A program made the translations under genes and the position numbers. A stretch of 64,000 bases of DNA, taken from positions 6,516,001-6,580,000 of the forward strand of contig WPIO01000010.1 in the NCBI GenBank assembly GCA_009760855.2, read 5' to 3'. Position 1 is the first letter of the stretch. Each line of letters opens with the position of its first letter. This document shows positions 10,961 through 22,068 of the stretch, piece by piece. The notes below the pieces were generated by a model. That model was not told the origin of the DNA. It saw nothing but the letters and a program-made list of their open reading frames with translations, and did no database searches. The stretch is from Cristatella mucedo. Taxonomy: Eukaryota; Bryozoa; Phylactolaemata; Cristatellidae.

Positions 10961-11254
10961 TTATAAAAACAATCCTTGATGTTCATGCGGCTCACGCTGC
11001 TGTCGACAGGCCGGCGTAACACAACTCGCGAATCCTGAGTGCTGCTCGACGCCGATAGAGAAAAACCTCAACGCCCGAATGATTAATGTGTTTTTTGCGA
11101 ATTAATCTTATTACTAAGAAAAATGAGAACCGCTAACTCAAGAAATCGCTTTGTGATAGTTATTCCGTTTCTTTTCTATGCGACCGCTAACTTCCGCGAT
11201 CCCGTGGCAGCAAACGACCTTAGTTGAAATTGGTGCAGGAATTTATTTAGCCAC

Positions 11255-11400
11255 GAGTTTATACCGAGGCGCTCCTTCTTCACGGCCCAGCTCATGGGTC
11301 TGAGTACTGCATCCGGCAGTCATTTATTGTCCGCTGCAAGCGGCATTGAAAGCCGTCAAGGCTATCCGGATGCTATAAAACTGAGGCCGTTAAATTAACT
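11255..11400 (+). mobile_element. tRNA-derived SINE 2, degenerate copy
   Basis: The head (GGCCCAGCTCATGGGTCTGA) resembles the T-arm/B-box part of a tRNA, followed by GTCATTTATTGT. The body ends TATAAAACTGAGGCCGTTAA. The same order of blocks recurs at 17155-17312, where the B box is clearer. The A box is not convincing here. No coding potential. Confidence 0.45.
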
Positions 11401-11574
11401 ATTACTATGTTTATAAGAGTTGCTATCATCTCCTCTTTCCGCAGCGGTGAATATTTACTGATCCCTCACCTGGTATTTTACGGGCTTCACCTGGCGCAAT
11501 CCACATATATTCTTAGTTCAGTTTTCACACTGGGCCCTTATTCAGCATTGACGTTAATTGGGGCAGAGAAAAGC

Positions 11575-11836
11575 GACCATCCTTTCCAGCCGTCATCAGC
11601 TGCTACTTCCATGCTAATCGCTACCTCAGCTGCTCTCCTGACTCTGATATGCTTCCCACTTCCTCTTTTTTCCGTGTTGCAAAGTCTGTTGGCCGCCTAA
11701 TGGTTACTGAAAGTCGCTTAGGCTTCGAGTGCGCTATACAACATTCACCTGCGTAACACCTACTTAGTCTTTTTGACTTTGTGGAGTTATAGACGGAGAT
11801 ACATTAAATTAGATAACATTATATTACATTCCATTC
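11575..11836 (+). mobile_element. LINE B 3' fragment
   Basis: Similar to the last 260 bp of LINE B: the segment around GCTGCTACTTCCATGCTAAT, the Thr/Ser-rich tail codons, and the 3' UTR with TTGTGGAGTTATAGACGGAG. It ends in a TACATT-type pentanucleotide tail. Only the extreme C-terminus of the polyprotein is covered and it is broken. Confidence 0.7.
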
Positions 11837-13005
11837 TCAATTCTTAGGGACACCAGGGGGCTTCGCGGTGCAATTTTAGAAGCTTCGAACAGCTGGCTAC
11901 AATACCTGCCGCCATCATAAATGCATACAGCAAGTAATACTTTTTCTTTCACTTGACATCCTGATTTGGGTCTAAAACCTTTTAGGTGGTGCTTGAAATT
12001 CACGTTGCGAGCTCATATCCTGCAGCTAGCAGTCTCGTATTACCAGGTTAAATAAGTTTTAACAGCTGCTAAAGCTATCTAGCATTACATCAACAAAATA
12101 CTTAATAAGCTTACCTCTGTTTTTATTTGAACCTAGCAACTTCTTCACTCTCAGTGAATGTGCAGCCGTTTCTGCTACCCTATCTCCGACTAGCTGTGAA
12201 CTGCTATATTTTTAACCCCAAAATAGTGAGCGATTTGGTCTCGCGGCAAGATACCAAGAGTATAAGCATTTACTCATCCCCGCGTCTACCCAGTTTCTAA
12301 TCATCATCTATTTGGTAATAGTAATAATACTAAAAATACCTTGTTAGCTAAGCGCAATCAGAGAACTAGATTACTATAGATTCGCTGGACAACTCACTAG
12401 AGGAGAATTGATAAACGATGAGCTTTTAAATGCATGGAGTCGAGCATGCAAAAGCATAAGACGCATCATTATTTCGCCAGCATGCAAAGACTAACGTGAA
12501 GCCATTCGTGGCCACGGGTAAAGCGACCTCCGTCTATAGCCAGGACAGGGTCAAGCACAGCTAAGGATGTCCCATATAATAAAAGTAAGCTAAGATCATG
12601 GTGGCGAGAGGACAGCTTACCGAAACAGTTCCGCTTTCAAATGAGGCCTAATGAGCACATTTTATTCCAGCCACTGACGGATTTAGAGAGCGTCCTGCAG
12701 ACTTTTGGAATCACTGTGGCAGCTGCCATTCTCGACTGCAAAGCAGCAGCTCTCTCTCCTTCCCTCTCTCTCCATGTAAATATAAATATATAAATAAATA
12801 AATAAATAAATAAATAAATATATATATATATATATATATATCGCTATTCCTGGACTTTGATGTCAGAAGGTTTCGACCAAGGCTGGCGGTAGTAATCAGA
12901 AGGCAAGTTTAGCCAGGAAGAGCAGCTTAAACCAAGATAATCTTAGTCTTAGTTAGCAACCGAGTCCATAAGGCAGCGAAGCCTACGTACGCCTAAAATA
13001 GACTT
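11837..13005. other. Non-coding stretch with one microsatellite
   Basis: No gene recognised. It contains the AT-rich microsatellite at 12777-12841, listed separately. A moderately G/C-richer segment at about 12890-13005 has no assignable feature. Confidence 0.4.
12777..12841. repeat. Compound microsatellite (ATAA)n then (TA)n
   Basis: Simple repeats of AAAT/ATAA units change to a TA dinucleotide run of about ten units. No other structure is visible. Confidence 0.9.
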
Positions 13006-13221
13006 AATAAGAACAATAAGGATAAAGCACTTGATAAAGGTCACTCAGAGAAATCAATCTTTTTCTAGGCGCTTTACATTTGCTGCAAAAGGAAACGCGA
13101 TTGAATGGTGAGTAATATCATGCTTGATAAATAAACAACTTTAATAACATGGCTAGTGGTGACATGAACAGGGTCAGCATGGAAGTGTGGTCAGTGGCAG
13201 AATAGACAGTGTCAGCACGCA
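13006..13221 (-). mobile_element. LINE A 3' UTR fragment
   Basis: The reversed LINE A 3' end (GATAAAG, then TTTCTAGGCGCTTTACATTTG) continues for about 200 bp of 3' UTR and stops at 13221. There the tail of a second LINE A copy begins. It contains no coding sequence. Confidence 0.8.
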
Positions 13222-13945
13222 TAATAGTAATCATAATAATAACAATAATAATGCACTTGATAAAGCTCCCTCAGAGAACTCAACCTCTTTCTAGGCGCTT
13301 TACATTTGCTGCAAGGCGAAACGAGATTGAATGGTGAGTAATATCATGCTTGATAAACAACATAAATACCATGGTTAGGGGTGGCATGAGCAGGGTAAGC
13401 ATGCAAATGTGGTTAGTGGCAGCATGCACGCTGTCAGCACACATAAGCACATGAAAGACGAATCAAAGGGACCCACTAAATGCTGTCCTAAATAGGGGTT
13501 ATTTTAAGTTCTTTTTAAAAGTGGTAAAGTCAGGTGATACTGTGACGCAATTCGTGAGAGATTTCTAGGCTTTAGGAGAATACGAACTAAATGCACGGTC
13601 TCCAAAGTATTTCAGGTTTGTACGAGGTATTGGTAAACTGTTGAATTCCGCAAAGCGGGTGCTACGATGCTTGGCCTGGTGGGGAAGTAGATCTGAGAGA
13701 TAGACTGGAGTCAAAGAATGAAGAGACCTAAAAGTAAACGACCAAACCTTGAATTCGATCCGTCGCTTGACAAAGTGCCAGTACACGTCGGCGAGAAGTG
13801 GTGTGATATGGCAACTGCGACGGTCACAACAGACTAGCGTAGCTGTGGAGTTTTGCACCTGCTGTAATCGCCTGATTCCACATGCCGGTAGGCCAGCAAG
13901 CAGTGAGTTACGGAATTCGAGGCGGGATTTAGTATGTATTACGTT
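13222..13945 (-). mobile_element. LINE A, 5'-truncated copy
   Basis: Read on the minus strand, the copy begins near 13945 in the C-terminal part of ORF2 (SRLEFRNSLLAGLPACGIRR, then VYWHFVKRRIEFKV). A 128-codon frame at 13951-13565 covers this region and is cut by a stop before the tail. The 3' UTR runs to an (AAT/ATT)n tail at 13222-13254. It lies tail-to-body next to another LINE A fragment at 13006-13221. Confidence 0.8.
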
Positions 13946-14075
13946 AACCAAGAATCAATGCCAGTTGCCAAGCGAAAGAATGCCATCAGCCGAGGGTTTA
14001 GAGTTATCTTACAAGATGTTTAAAACTAAAAATCAACAACAAGAGTAGGTACCTCAAGTGTAATGACGCTGCAAG

Positions 14076-14242
14076 TTTTATGGTTTATGGTTCTTTTATG
14101 GTTCTTCTTTTTCTTTTTCTTCTTCTTTTTGTTCTTCTTTTTTTCTTTTCTTTTTTGGTTCTTCTTTCTTCTTTTCTTCTTTTTTTTCTTTCTTTTCTTT
14201 CTATGGTTCTTCTTTTATGGTTCTTTTATGGTTCTTCTTTAA
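14076..14242. repeat. Pyrimidine-rich (TTC/TTTC) tract with ATGGTTCTT units
   Basis: About 165 bp consist almost wholly of T and C on the plus strand. They are framed by repeated ATGGTTCTT motifs at both ends, so the tract looks like an expansion of a short TATGGTTCTTTT unit. The Phe/Leu-rich open frame across it is a by-product. Confidence 0.75.
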
Positions 14243-17154
14243 TAACAAAAGCAATAGACTACTCTTCAAGAGAAGCAAGAGAGCGAACCTACGTCGACGA
14301 AAGGCACTGTCTTAGACATAATTGCTTGAGCTATGTCTTGGACTGAGTCTTAGTCTTAGGCTCTAACTGTTTCGTGGTGTTCCTGTGGCTACTCTGCAAG
14401 CAGCTGGTATCTTAGTGTGCTGTAGAAGTTAGCTGCTAAGGTCTGGACAATAGAAAGCTATCAAAGAGATACTATTGGATCCGGTAAAATGCTCTTTTGG
14501 GCTCTTTTAGTTGGAAACGGCAGCAACCTTTCGAGACGAGACCCTTGCCCTGGGGCATGTGTATAAACAGCTACTAACTGGCCCATTTAAAGCTGTCATT
14601 TTCAGAGCCCAGATTATGGCTGGGTATATTCTCACTGCACATTAATCCAGAATTTTACAGCCTCTTTACAGAGCACTGAATCACATACACTTGATATGTT
14701 ATTAGTCTATTTTAGCTGCTAGATGCCACAAAGTGCCATCATCCATCACCTAAATTACGCAGCAGAAGGGAATAGTCCTTGAGTTTCCTTGGTCAAGGAC
14801 TAATTATAGAGCACATTAGCTGTGTCGGCTCTTTGACGGCAGCAATAGACTTCACTTACTTTATTTCCAAAAACCTTTTAATTTAACTACCTTTAAAATT
14901 ACCTACCATTAACTACCTTTATTTCAGGCGATAGATTAGATCCTATGTAGACAGCAACGTCACAAATGGCATAGGAAAACTCCTAAACTGTTTAGGTGTT
15001 CTTATAGATGTGCGGATGCAGACACATTTTACGAATTATAGTGCAAAATCAAACATTTGTTTCGCGAATATAATCAATCGCTAAGACATATATAGTGATG
15101 AAGACTTGGTCGATGCCTTTATCTGAAGCACTTGGTTGGTACATTGCACAACGGGCCGTGGCACCTGGGGCAAGATCGTTTGCATAATCTCTAGGATAGT
15201 GGAGCTTGACCAGGTGCACCGAAGAAAAGGCCGTCAAATAGCACTCCGAAATGCAATGTCCTAGAAGCGATTATTTCTTAAAATTTCGGAAGTATTTAGC
15301 CAAGACTGGATGAGTTTAAAATATTTACTTGGTTCATTTACTGTGATTTAGGAAAAGGAAGTTTGATTTTTTCATAATATTTCCTTTCAGATTTCGAATA
15401 AAGATCTTACGTAGGCTACATTTAACAATTAAAGATAAGTAACTAGAGACTTTAGGGGATGGCACATACGAAGTTGGAAAGTCCATGACTGAGAGCCACA
15501 TTTTTTTCTTGATACGATTTTGAGAAATGCCAGAAGGCTGGTTGGTGCATATACTCGATATCATGCTCCGCCATGCCATGAATCCTTTAAAGCATTTGGA
15601 AATATTATGATAGGTTTTCCTGATTCACACCTAGATAAAATAATTAGAATACAGATAAAACTCTCGGTTTGGGTAGCCTCAATTGATTGACGGTACATTG
15701 CTATTTAGAGGCTATTATAGTCAGGAGAGTCAACTGAGCTTCCATGATCTCTTCCCTGTCGCGTGAAGAAGGAAGCCAATAAGCCTAGCTTTAAAACTTG
15801 AGTATTTAGTGGTAATTGACATATGAAGCCTGCTACCAAGAATTAATAGTGATGAGTACCAAAAGAATAAATATTCTACATTCAACAAGGAAATTTAGGT
15901 TTAATATTCTATTCATGCATATTAGCCTGTAGTTGTAAAAACCTTTGGCAACCCAAAATTTGTTTTTGATGTCGAGCCTTTGTGTCTGCTGCCTTGTGGC
16001 CTTTGAGTTAGGTTTACTCACGGAAGACCATTCGTTTCATTCGTAATGTGTAAGACTTTAAAAGCTGGAAGAACGAATGTTCCTTTTAAGTAGATTTGAA
16101 AGTTTACTTTCGCAAACGAGATTAGGCCTAATCCTTGTGAAGTAGCAATTATATGCGCCTTTACACTAAGATTACGCGTCTCACTTAATTTGCATTTCCG
16201 TCGGAACGGCTCTATTCCTATAAGTCACGCCAGCTAAACTGCATCAGTTATGCTCATAATGAGGTCATATGGATGTAATTAAGACCTCTATTAATGTTTC
16301 AATGACATTTAAAATCTAAATTAAAAATAAAATTGAAATTACGAGAGTGCCTTTCGTTCTTCCCATTCGTTTATCCGCAATTATCGGTCTCCGGTTAGCG
16401 TAGGCTAGTGAATTTGCAGTAATTTTGGTTCATGGACCGGACTATGGTAGTAACGTACATCGAAAGCAATAAAAGTGCATACAATATCACAAGTAATCTA
16501 AAACACTATTATAAATTAACCAGAAACAGAATCGAGCCGCCAACTGGAGGCTTTTTCTTTGCCTACTAGCTCTAATACTATCGTTCCGGTATACAAGTTA
16601 TGAGGATTGTATATAAGATCATCACTAATATTGTACGTTAAATTTACCTAGTACCTAAATATTCCTCAATTCTTATTGCAGATCTTAAATACGCTGAAAT
16701 AAATGTATGTGTTATCAAACGCTGTTTAGGATAGACAAGCATACAAAGGACAATGCGGCCGAAGCAACCAAATGCATTACAGTTAGGGAATGTAGTCATG
16801 TCAGTATACTTTCAGGCCATGGTTTCATAGACACTCAAGGCACAGTCAATAAGGAAATTATGGTTCTTTGAATGAATTGCATAAGAAAGGAAGGAGCTGA
16901 TGAATGCAATTTGAAGCCCGATGATTTAGCATTTCAGATAGGTAGGCTTGAGCTTTAGATTGAATAAACGTGCACATCAGTAACGCGAGTTTGAGCAAAT
17001 GCGCTTCCTGATTGGGTGACAAATACCGATAATATAAACGGAATGTACAATAGTAGCAGCTAGGTTAATGAAACAATCTAGCTGTCGACTTCTTGCACAA
17101 TCAGCTTATGTGAAAACTCCAGGTAGGGTGACAGAGTCTAATATGAATTTCCCA
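14243..17154. other. Long stretch without recognised features
   Basis: About 2.9 kb without a recognisable gene, RNA or known repeat. Open frames at 15049-15237, 15334-15579 and 15833-16021 are short, lack motifs and show no splice context. It may be unique intergenic DNA. Confidence 0.35.
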
Positions 17155-17312
17155 CAAGTGCACACGAACATGGCGGTTGCTTCTCATGATCTTGGTCCCA
17201 CGGTCATGGGTTTGAATCCTGCTGTTGGTGATCATTTATTGTGCTGCACGCTATGGTGATAGCCGTAAAGGCCGTTATGTCGCTTCATAAAAGAGGCTGT
17301 TAAATCAGCAAG
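17155..17312 (+). mobile_element. tRNA-derived SINE 2, better preserved copy
   Basis: The head contains TGGCGGTTGCTTCTCATG and then, after a tRNA-like spacing, GGGTTTGAATCC at about 17207-17218. That matches the RNA polymerase III B-box consensus (GGTTCRANYCC) in all but one base. The body shares with 11255-11400 the order CATTTATTGT, GCCGT.AAGGC, ATAAAA and GAGGC.GTTAAAT. It abuts a short LINE B-like segment downstream. Confidence 0.55.
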
Positions 17313-17395
17313 CACTGCCTAACTGAACTGCTGCACTAGTTTCTGCCTCCTCGTGCCATCAGCTCACTAGCGAAAATTGCTTAGCTATTCAGTCC
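17310..17395 (+). mobile_element. LINE B short internal fragment
   Basis: About 80 bp read as the LINE B segment encoding the Leu-rich AELLHQF region (CCTAACTGAACTGCTGCACT, CTGCCTCCTCGTGCC). It is fused to the end of the SINE 2 copy. It is unclear whether it is a separate insertion or the LINE-derived tail of that SINE. Confidence 0.45.
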
Positions 17396-17459
17396 AATGA
17401 TTACAGACCATCGGAGACATCAGATTTTGCTATACATGTATTGGACTGTGAAACTCACT

Positions 17460-18158
17460 TAATAATAATAATAATAATGATAATGTACTTGATAAAGCTC
17501 CTTCAGAGAACTTAATCACTTTCTAGGCGCTTTACATTTGCTGCAAAGAGAAATGCATTTGAATGGTAAGTAAAATCATGCTTGAAAACAAACAAAATGA
17601 ATTACATGGTTAGGGGTGACATGCACAGTATCAATACGCATTAGCACGTGAAGGACGAATCACAGGGACCCACTAAATGCTGTCCTAAATAGGTGTGTTT
17701 TAAGTTCCTTTTAAATGTGGTCAGGTCATGGGATGTTCTGACGAAGGTCGGGAGGAAGTTCCAAAATGTGGAAACATACGAATTAATGCAGGATCTCCAA
17801 AGAATTTGAGGCTTGTACGGGGTATTTGTATGCTGTTAGATTACAAAAAAGTGGGGGTACGATGCTTGGCCTCATGGGGGAGTATATCTGAGAGATAGGC
17901 TGGAGCAAAAGAATGAAGTGACTTAAAAGTGAGCGACAAAACCTTGAAGTCAATCCGTTGATTGACTGGTAGCCAGTGGAGATCAGCGAGAAGTGGATTA
18001 ATGTGGCAACTGCGAAGCTCACGACGGACAAGCCTAGCTGCAGAGTTTTGCACCGGCTGCAATCGCCTGATCGCACATGCTGGTAGGCCAGTAGGCAGTG
18101 AGTTGCAGAAGTCGAGACGAGATGTCACGAATGCATGAACAGACTTATACGTGGTATA
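17460..18158 (-). mobile_element. LINE A long copy, 3' part
   Basis: The 3' portion of the longest minus-strand LINE A copy. An (AAT)n tail at 17461-17480 is followed by the 3' UTR. A C-terminal ORF2 piece at 18128-17841 carries AIRRLQPVQNSAARLV and DLHWLPVNQRIDFKVL. A frameshift ends it near 17845. The element is interrupted at 18158 by a smaller LINE A fragment and resumes at 18308. Confidence 0.85.
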
Positions 18159-18307
18159 ATAATAATAATAATGTTAATGTACTCGATAAAGTGCCCTAAG
18201 AGATCTTAATCTGTTTCTAGGCGCTTTACATTTGCTGCATACGGAAATGCAATTAAATGGTAAGTAAAATAATGCTTGAAAAAAATAAACGAATGACATG
18301 GTTAGGA
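18159..18307 (-). mobile_element. LINE A fragment nested inside another LINE A
   Basis: About 150 bp comprising an (AAT)n tail and the last part of the 3' UTR. It sits between two parts of the 17460-20770 copy that are contiguous in the related element at 38880-38960. It is therefore a later, strongly 5'-truncated insertion. Confidence 0.75.
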
Positions 18308-20770
18308 GGCCTTATCTAAATAAGCCTGAAGTTTAGCAATGTTATGAAGCTAATTATAGGCCGATTTGACTTTGGAGCTGCCATGATCGTCTAACAAGAA
18401 GTCGCTTTGGAATATGATACCTAGATTTCAAGCTGATTCGACAGGAGATATGCTGGCAGAGCCAATTTTGAGAGACAGACTTTCCAATATCTGAATCACA
18501 CTGATTTCGCCCATAACTAGTAAGTTAGTTTTGTCATCGTTTAGTTTTAGAAAATTTGCTACCAGCCAGGTGCGGATGTCATCAATTCATGCAGCAAGTG
18601 AGTTAAGAGAATTTGAGGTGCTTGAAGGCTGGGAGGGATCAAAGCAAACGTGCAACTGATTGTCATCCGCATAGAAGTGAAAGCCTAGATTGTGCTTGGC
18701 ATTCACATCAGCAAGAGGGAGAGAATAAACCGGGAAGAGAACCGGACCTAGCACGGAGCCCTGAGGTAATCCATATTTCAGAGGTACTTCAGATGATCTT
18801 GATCCATTCACGTCAATACTCTGGATTCTCCCACTGAGATAGGACCTGAACCACTGCAGAGCAGTGCCAGTGATGCCCAGGCGTCATGAGAGGCACTCTA
18901 GAAGAACTTTGCGATCGATGGTATCAAATGCTGCTGGAAGATCCATCAAAACAAGAAGAAACACTCTACCCATGTCTACATGCCTAAGTAGGTCGTTGTA
19001 TACCCTAAGCAGTGCTGGCTCTGTGGAGTGCTTAGCTTTAATGCCAGACTGAAACCTAGTAGCAAGGTGTGAAGTTTCGATATATGAGTTCGGCTTGTCT
19101 GCGACGATCCGTTACAGTGTCTTTGATTGGAATAGTAAAGCGGAGACTGGGCTGTAATTGCTTACGTACTCTTGGCCTAGCTTCGATTTTTTGAGAAGTG
19201 GCCCGACTACGTTTTTTTTAAATAGTACTGGGACATGACCTGAGGCTAATGACATTTTAATTATGTTAGTTATGCATGGCAGCTGCAGATCAATGCAAAG
19301 TAGGAGCAGGACAGTGGGAATAGGGTCCAGAGGACTTGTTTTCTTCTTGATTGCGATACGAACTTTAGGACTAGATCACTAGTTACCTGATTAAATGCAG
19401 ATATTGAGGTGCAGCAAGGAACCGAGGAACAGCATTCTAGTAAGGTGGTTGTCATCGCATGAATGGCTTTCCCGATCTTGTCTATCTTCTGCACAAAAAA
19501 TCGAGAGAAGCGATTGGCTAGATCATCACAAGGATCGTCAGGTAAGGAGGTAATCTGGGAACGGTTGAGGAGATGGTTTATTGTCGACATAAGCATTTTT
19601 GGATTGTGCATCTGTGATTCAACAATGTTTCAATAGAACCTAGACTTGGCCTTTGCTAGGATCGATTGGTACGACTTACAGTAGTCTTCATATGCCTGTC
19701 GATGGAAAGTTAGTCAGGATCTTGTGCACGCTTTTTCAAGCTTTCGTTTAGTAGACCTGGCTAGTTTAATGTCCGTGGTAAACCATAGACCGTCTGGGCG
19801 GGGGCGCACAGTGCGCTTTGTCAGAGGTGCAAACTCGTCGAGCGTGTCTGCTAGAGTCGTGTTGTAGCTATCTACTAATGACGACAGATTGGAGGGAGGA
19901 CTGAGCAGCAGAGGCGAAGCAAATATTCTTGCATGGATGGCATCGATGTCAAGGGTCTTGAGGTTTCACGATTCACAGGTTATTTTAGAAGAGGATGTGG
20001 GCACACACTGTAGATTGAATGAGATCTGCATGTGGTCAGATAAGCAGGATTTGGTAATAATTGGTGATGACAAAGTGCAGTTGTATGAGAAGATCTTGTC
20101 GAGTGTGTGACCCTTGATGTGGGTAGGGCCATGCACATGAGCCACCAGAGACGATGAGTCAGTCAATGCACGAAATTCGGTGCTGAAAGCGTCAGATAAC
20201 TTATCAAAGTGAACGTCGAAATCACCCATAACGAGGAAGGATCGATTTCTTGCACACAGAATCGAAATGAGATCGGAGAAATCTGAGGTAAAGGAGGATT
20301 TGGTACCTGGTTGGTGATTGACTACTGCCACTATCGGTAGCTTGTTTTCGGGTGAGACCAAGACAGGTGATTTAAAAGACTGCTTCGAGGGTACTGCAAA
20401 TTGCTTGAAGTTGAATTTCGAGCGCACGATAATAGCAACTCCACCTCCAGTTTTGATTAATCTAGGGGTGTGAAAGAACGAGAACTGGTTGGAGTTCTTT
20501 AATTGTCGCGCAGTTTATTGATTTCGGCCAGGTTTCATTTAGGGCGAGCCGGTCCATACCATTTTCAGTATGAGGTCGCTTACTACTAGAGGTTTATTGC
20601 ACATTGAGCGAGGATTCCAAAGGCAAGCGTTAAGTCTGGCCGATAGAGTTACAACAGGCCTGATGACCACTAAGTTAGAGAGATTTACGGTGATACATGT
20701 GGGGGAGCGTGCTGAGCGGTTTGAGACAATGTTAGGAATACCTAACGAGCGTAGGGTGACAGAGTCTTCG
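18308..20770 (-). mobile_element. LINE A long copy, endonuclease and reverse transcriptase part (dead)
   Basis: Read right to left: an N-terminal segment with LNACLWNPRSMCNK (20859-20539), then an APE-type endonuclease (20427-19966) with VVNHQPG, the metal-site GDFDVHFD, LDKIFSY and the catalytic SDH. A linker at 19611-19270 (HNPKMLMSTINHLLNRSQI) follows. The RT core is at 18811-18587, with the nucleotide-binding GLPQGSVLGPVLF and catalytic YADD. Frame changes separate these blocks, so the copy is dead. The enzyme would nick target DNA and copy its own RNA at the nick. The order EN-RT without RNase H fits the CR1/L2 clade. The 5' end stops near 20770 against a LINE B fragment in the opposite orientation. 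Confidence 0.85.
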
Positions 20771-20773
20771 ACA

Positions 20774-21090
20774 CTTCCACAATTATTATGCAAGACATGT
20801 CCTCTCTTCTGGGGATGACAATGACACATCCTTTCCAGCCTCTGAACTACTAAATCCATGTTACTTCCAACATAAACTGCTCTCCTGACTCAGCTAGCTT
20901 CTCACTTTCTCTTGGTTGCTTGAGATGAAATCTGCTGGCTACAGAATGCTTACCAAAAGCCGATTTAACTCTGAGTGTTCTAACGATGGTGGCTACTGGG
21001 TATCAACCACTAAGTCCGTAGGGCTTTTGGCGGTTTCAGACGGAGACACATTACCTTATACTGAACTACCTGCATTACCTGTAGGTAGGG
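20774..21090 (+). mobile_element. LINE B 3' fragment
   Basis: Starts at CACTTCCACAATTATTATGC, which corresponds to the segment encoding LWNSLPQFLL in the family. It continues through GCTCTCCTGACTCAGCTAGC and the 3' UTR (GACGGAGACACATTACC) to about 21090. It is broken and 5'-truncated. Confidence 0.65.
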
Positions 21091-21934
21091 TGAAACACTC
21101 TGCATATCTCCCTATGTGTGCTTCAGTACCGCCACTTCATTGTCCTTAAAAGTGAGGAACATGTAAACGTAGCAGTTCATTTGGAACAATCATGCTTTAT
21201 TCAGCCAATTAATTTAATGAATATATCTCCAGAACCTTAAGTTAGCTTGCTGACTCGTGAGTTTCAGATTATCAAAGCGTTTGATGTCATATTGAACGTC
21301 GAGTCACTAAAACAATGCCAGATTACTGATAGTTATTTTGTAAGCACCTAGTTTAAGCACTTTTTGGATTTTGTAGCTGTCTGATAACTTACTGTCTATC
21401 TCTAAAATGTTGGAAATAGCCGTCTAGCAGCTAAATTGTGCTGCCTTAAGATCGGAGTTGGGACAGGTAATGAGATTTCCTTAGGTCTGCAATATTTGTT
21501 AACCGCTTACTCTTTACGATTTGATGGTGATGAATAAAATCTGCTATGACAACGGGACACGAAACATCGACTCAGTCTGAGTTGTGATAATCCATCCTAC
21601 TAGTAACAATATGCTAAGTAATATATGGTTTCCAGTGTTACTTTAGAATCATCATTGACAAAGTTCACACTTGAGTCTCAGCAATGATTTTCAAATTAAT
21701 TGATGACTAAAGCACATTTCCTCTAGTTATGTGAAATTTGATTCTTCTGGGAAAAAACTTCATTAATTGGGTTCATTCACCTATTTCCCCTAGTATATGC
21801 ATGCATTCTGTGTGACCTCTCTAAGGGAGTCCTTTCTGTAGAGGGTGGCATCACCTCCGAGTCAATTCTACCAAATTGCAGCTGGGTACGTTTCAAATCT
21901 GGGCGATTCCGAGACAAAGATGTACTTGTTAAGC
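21091..21934. other. Non-coding stretch, nothing recognised
   Basis: No gene, RNA or repeat could be assigned in these 840 bp. Confidence 0.35.
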
Positions 21935-22068
21935 TGATGTTATGTTATGTGTGTTATGTGCATATACCTGTAACGCCATGGTCATAAATACCAGGTGGGT
22001 ATTAAGCAGGAGAGTTTTGCATAGCCCACTCACAGCCTAAGCGGCTTTCGGTAGGCATTCGGGGGCTG
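21935..22068 (-). mobile_element. LINE B 3' UTR fragment
   Basis: Matches the reversed LINE B 3' UTR: CATGGTCATAAATACC-like start, then CTCACAGCCTAAGCGGC and GGCATTCGG. It is about 130 bp and has a decayed pentanucleotide tail (TTATGTTATGTG) at its left edge. Confidence 0.65.

Noticed and set aside
14080-14346. Phe/Leu-rich open frame suggesting a membrane protein
   Set aside because: It lies on a TTC/TTTC microsatellite; its hydrophobicity follows from the codon content of the repeat.
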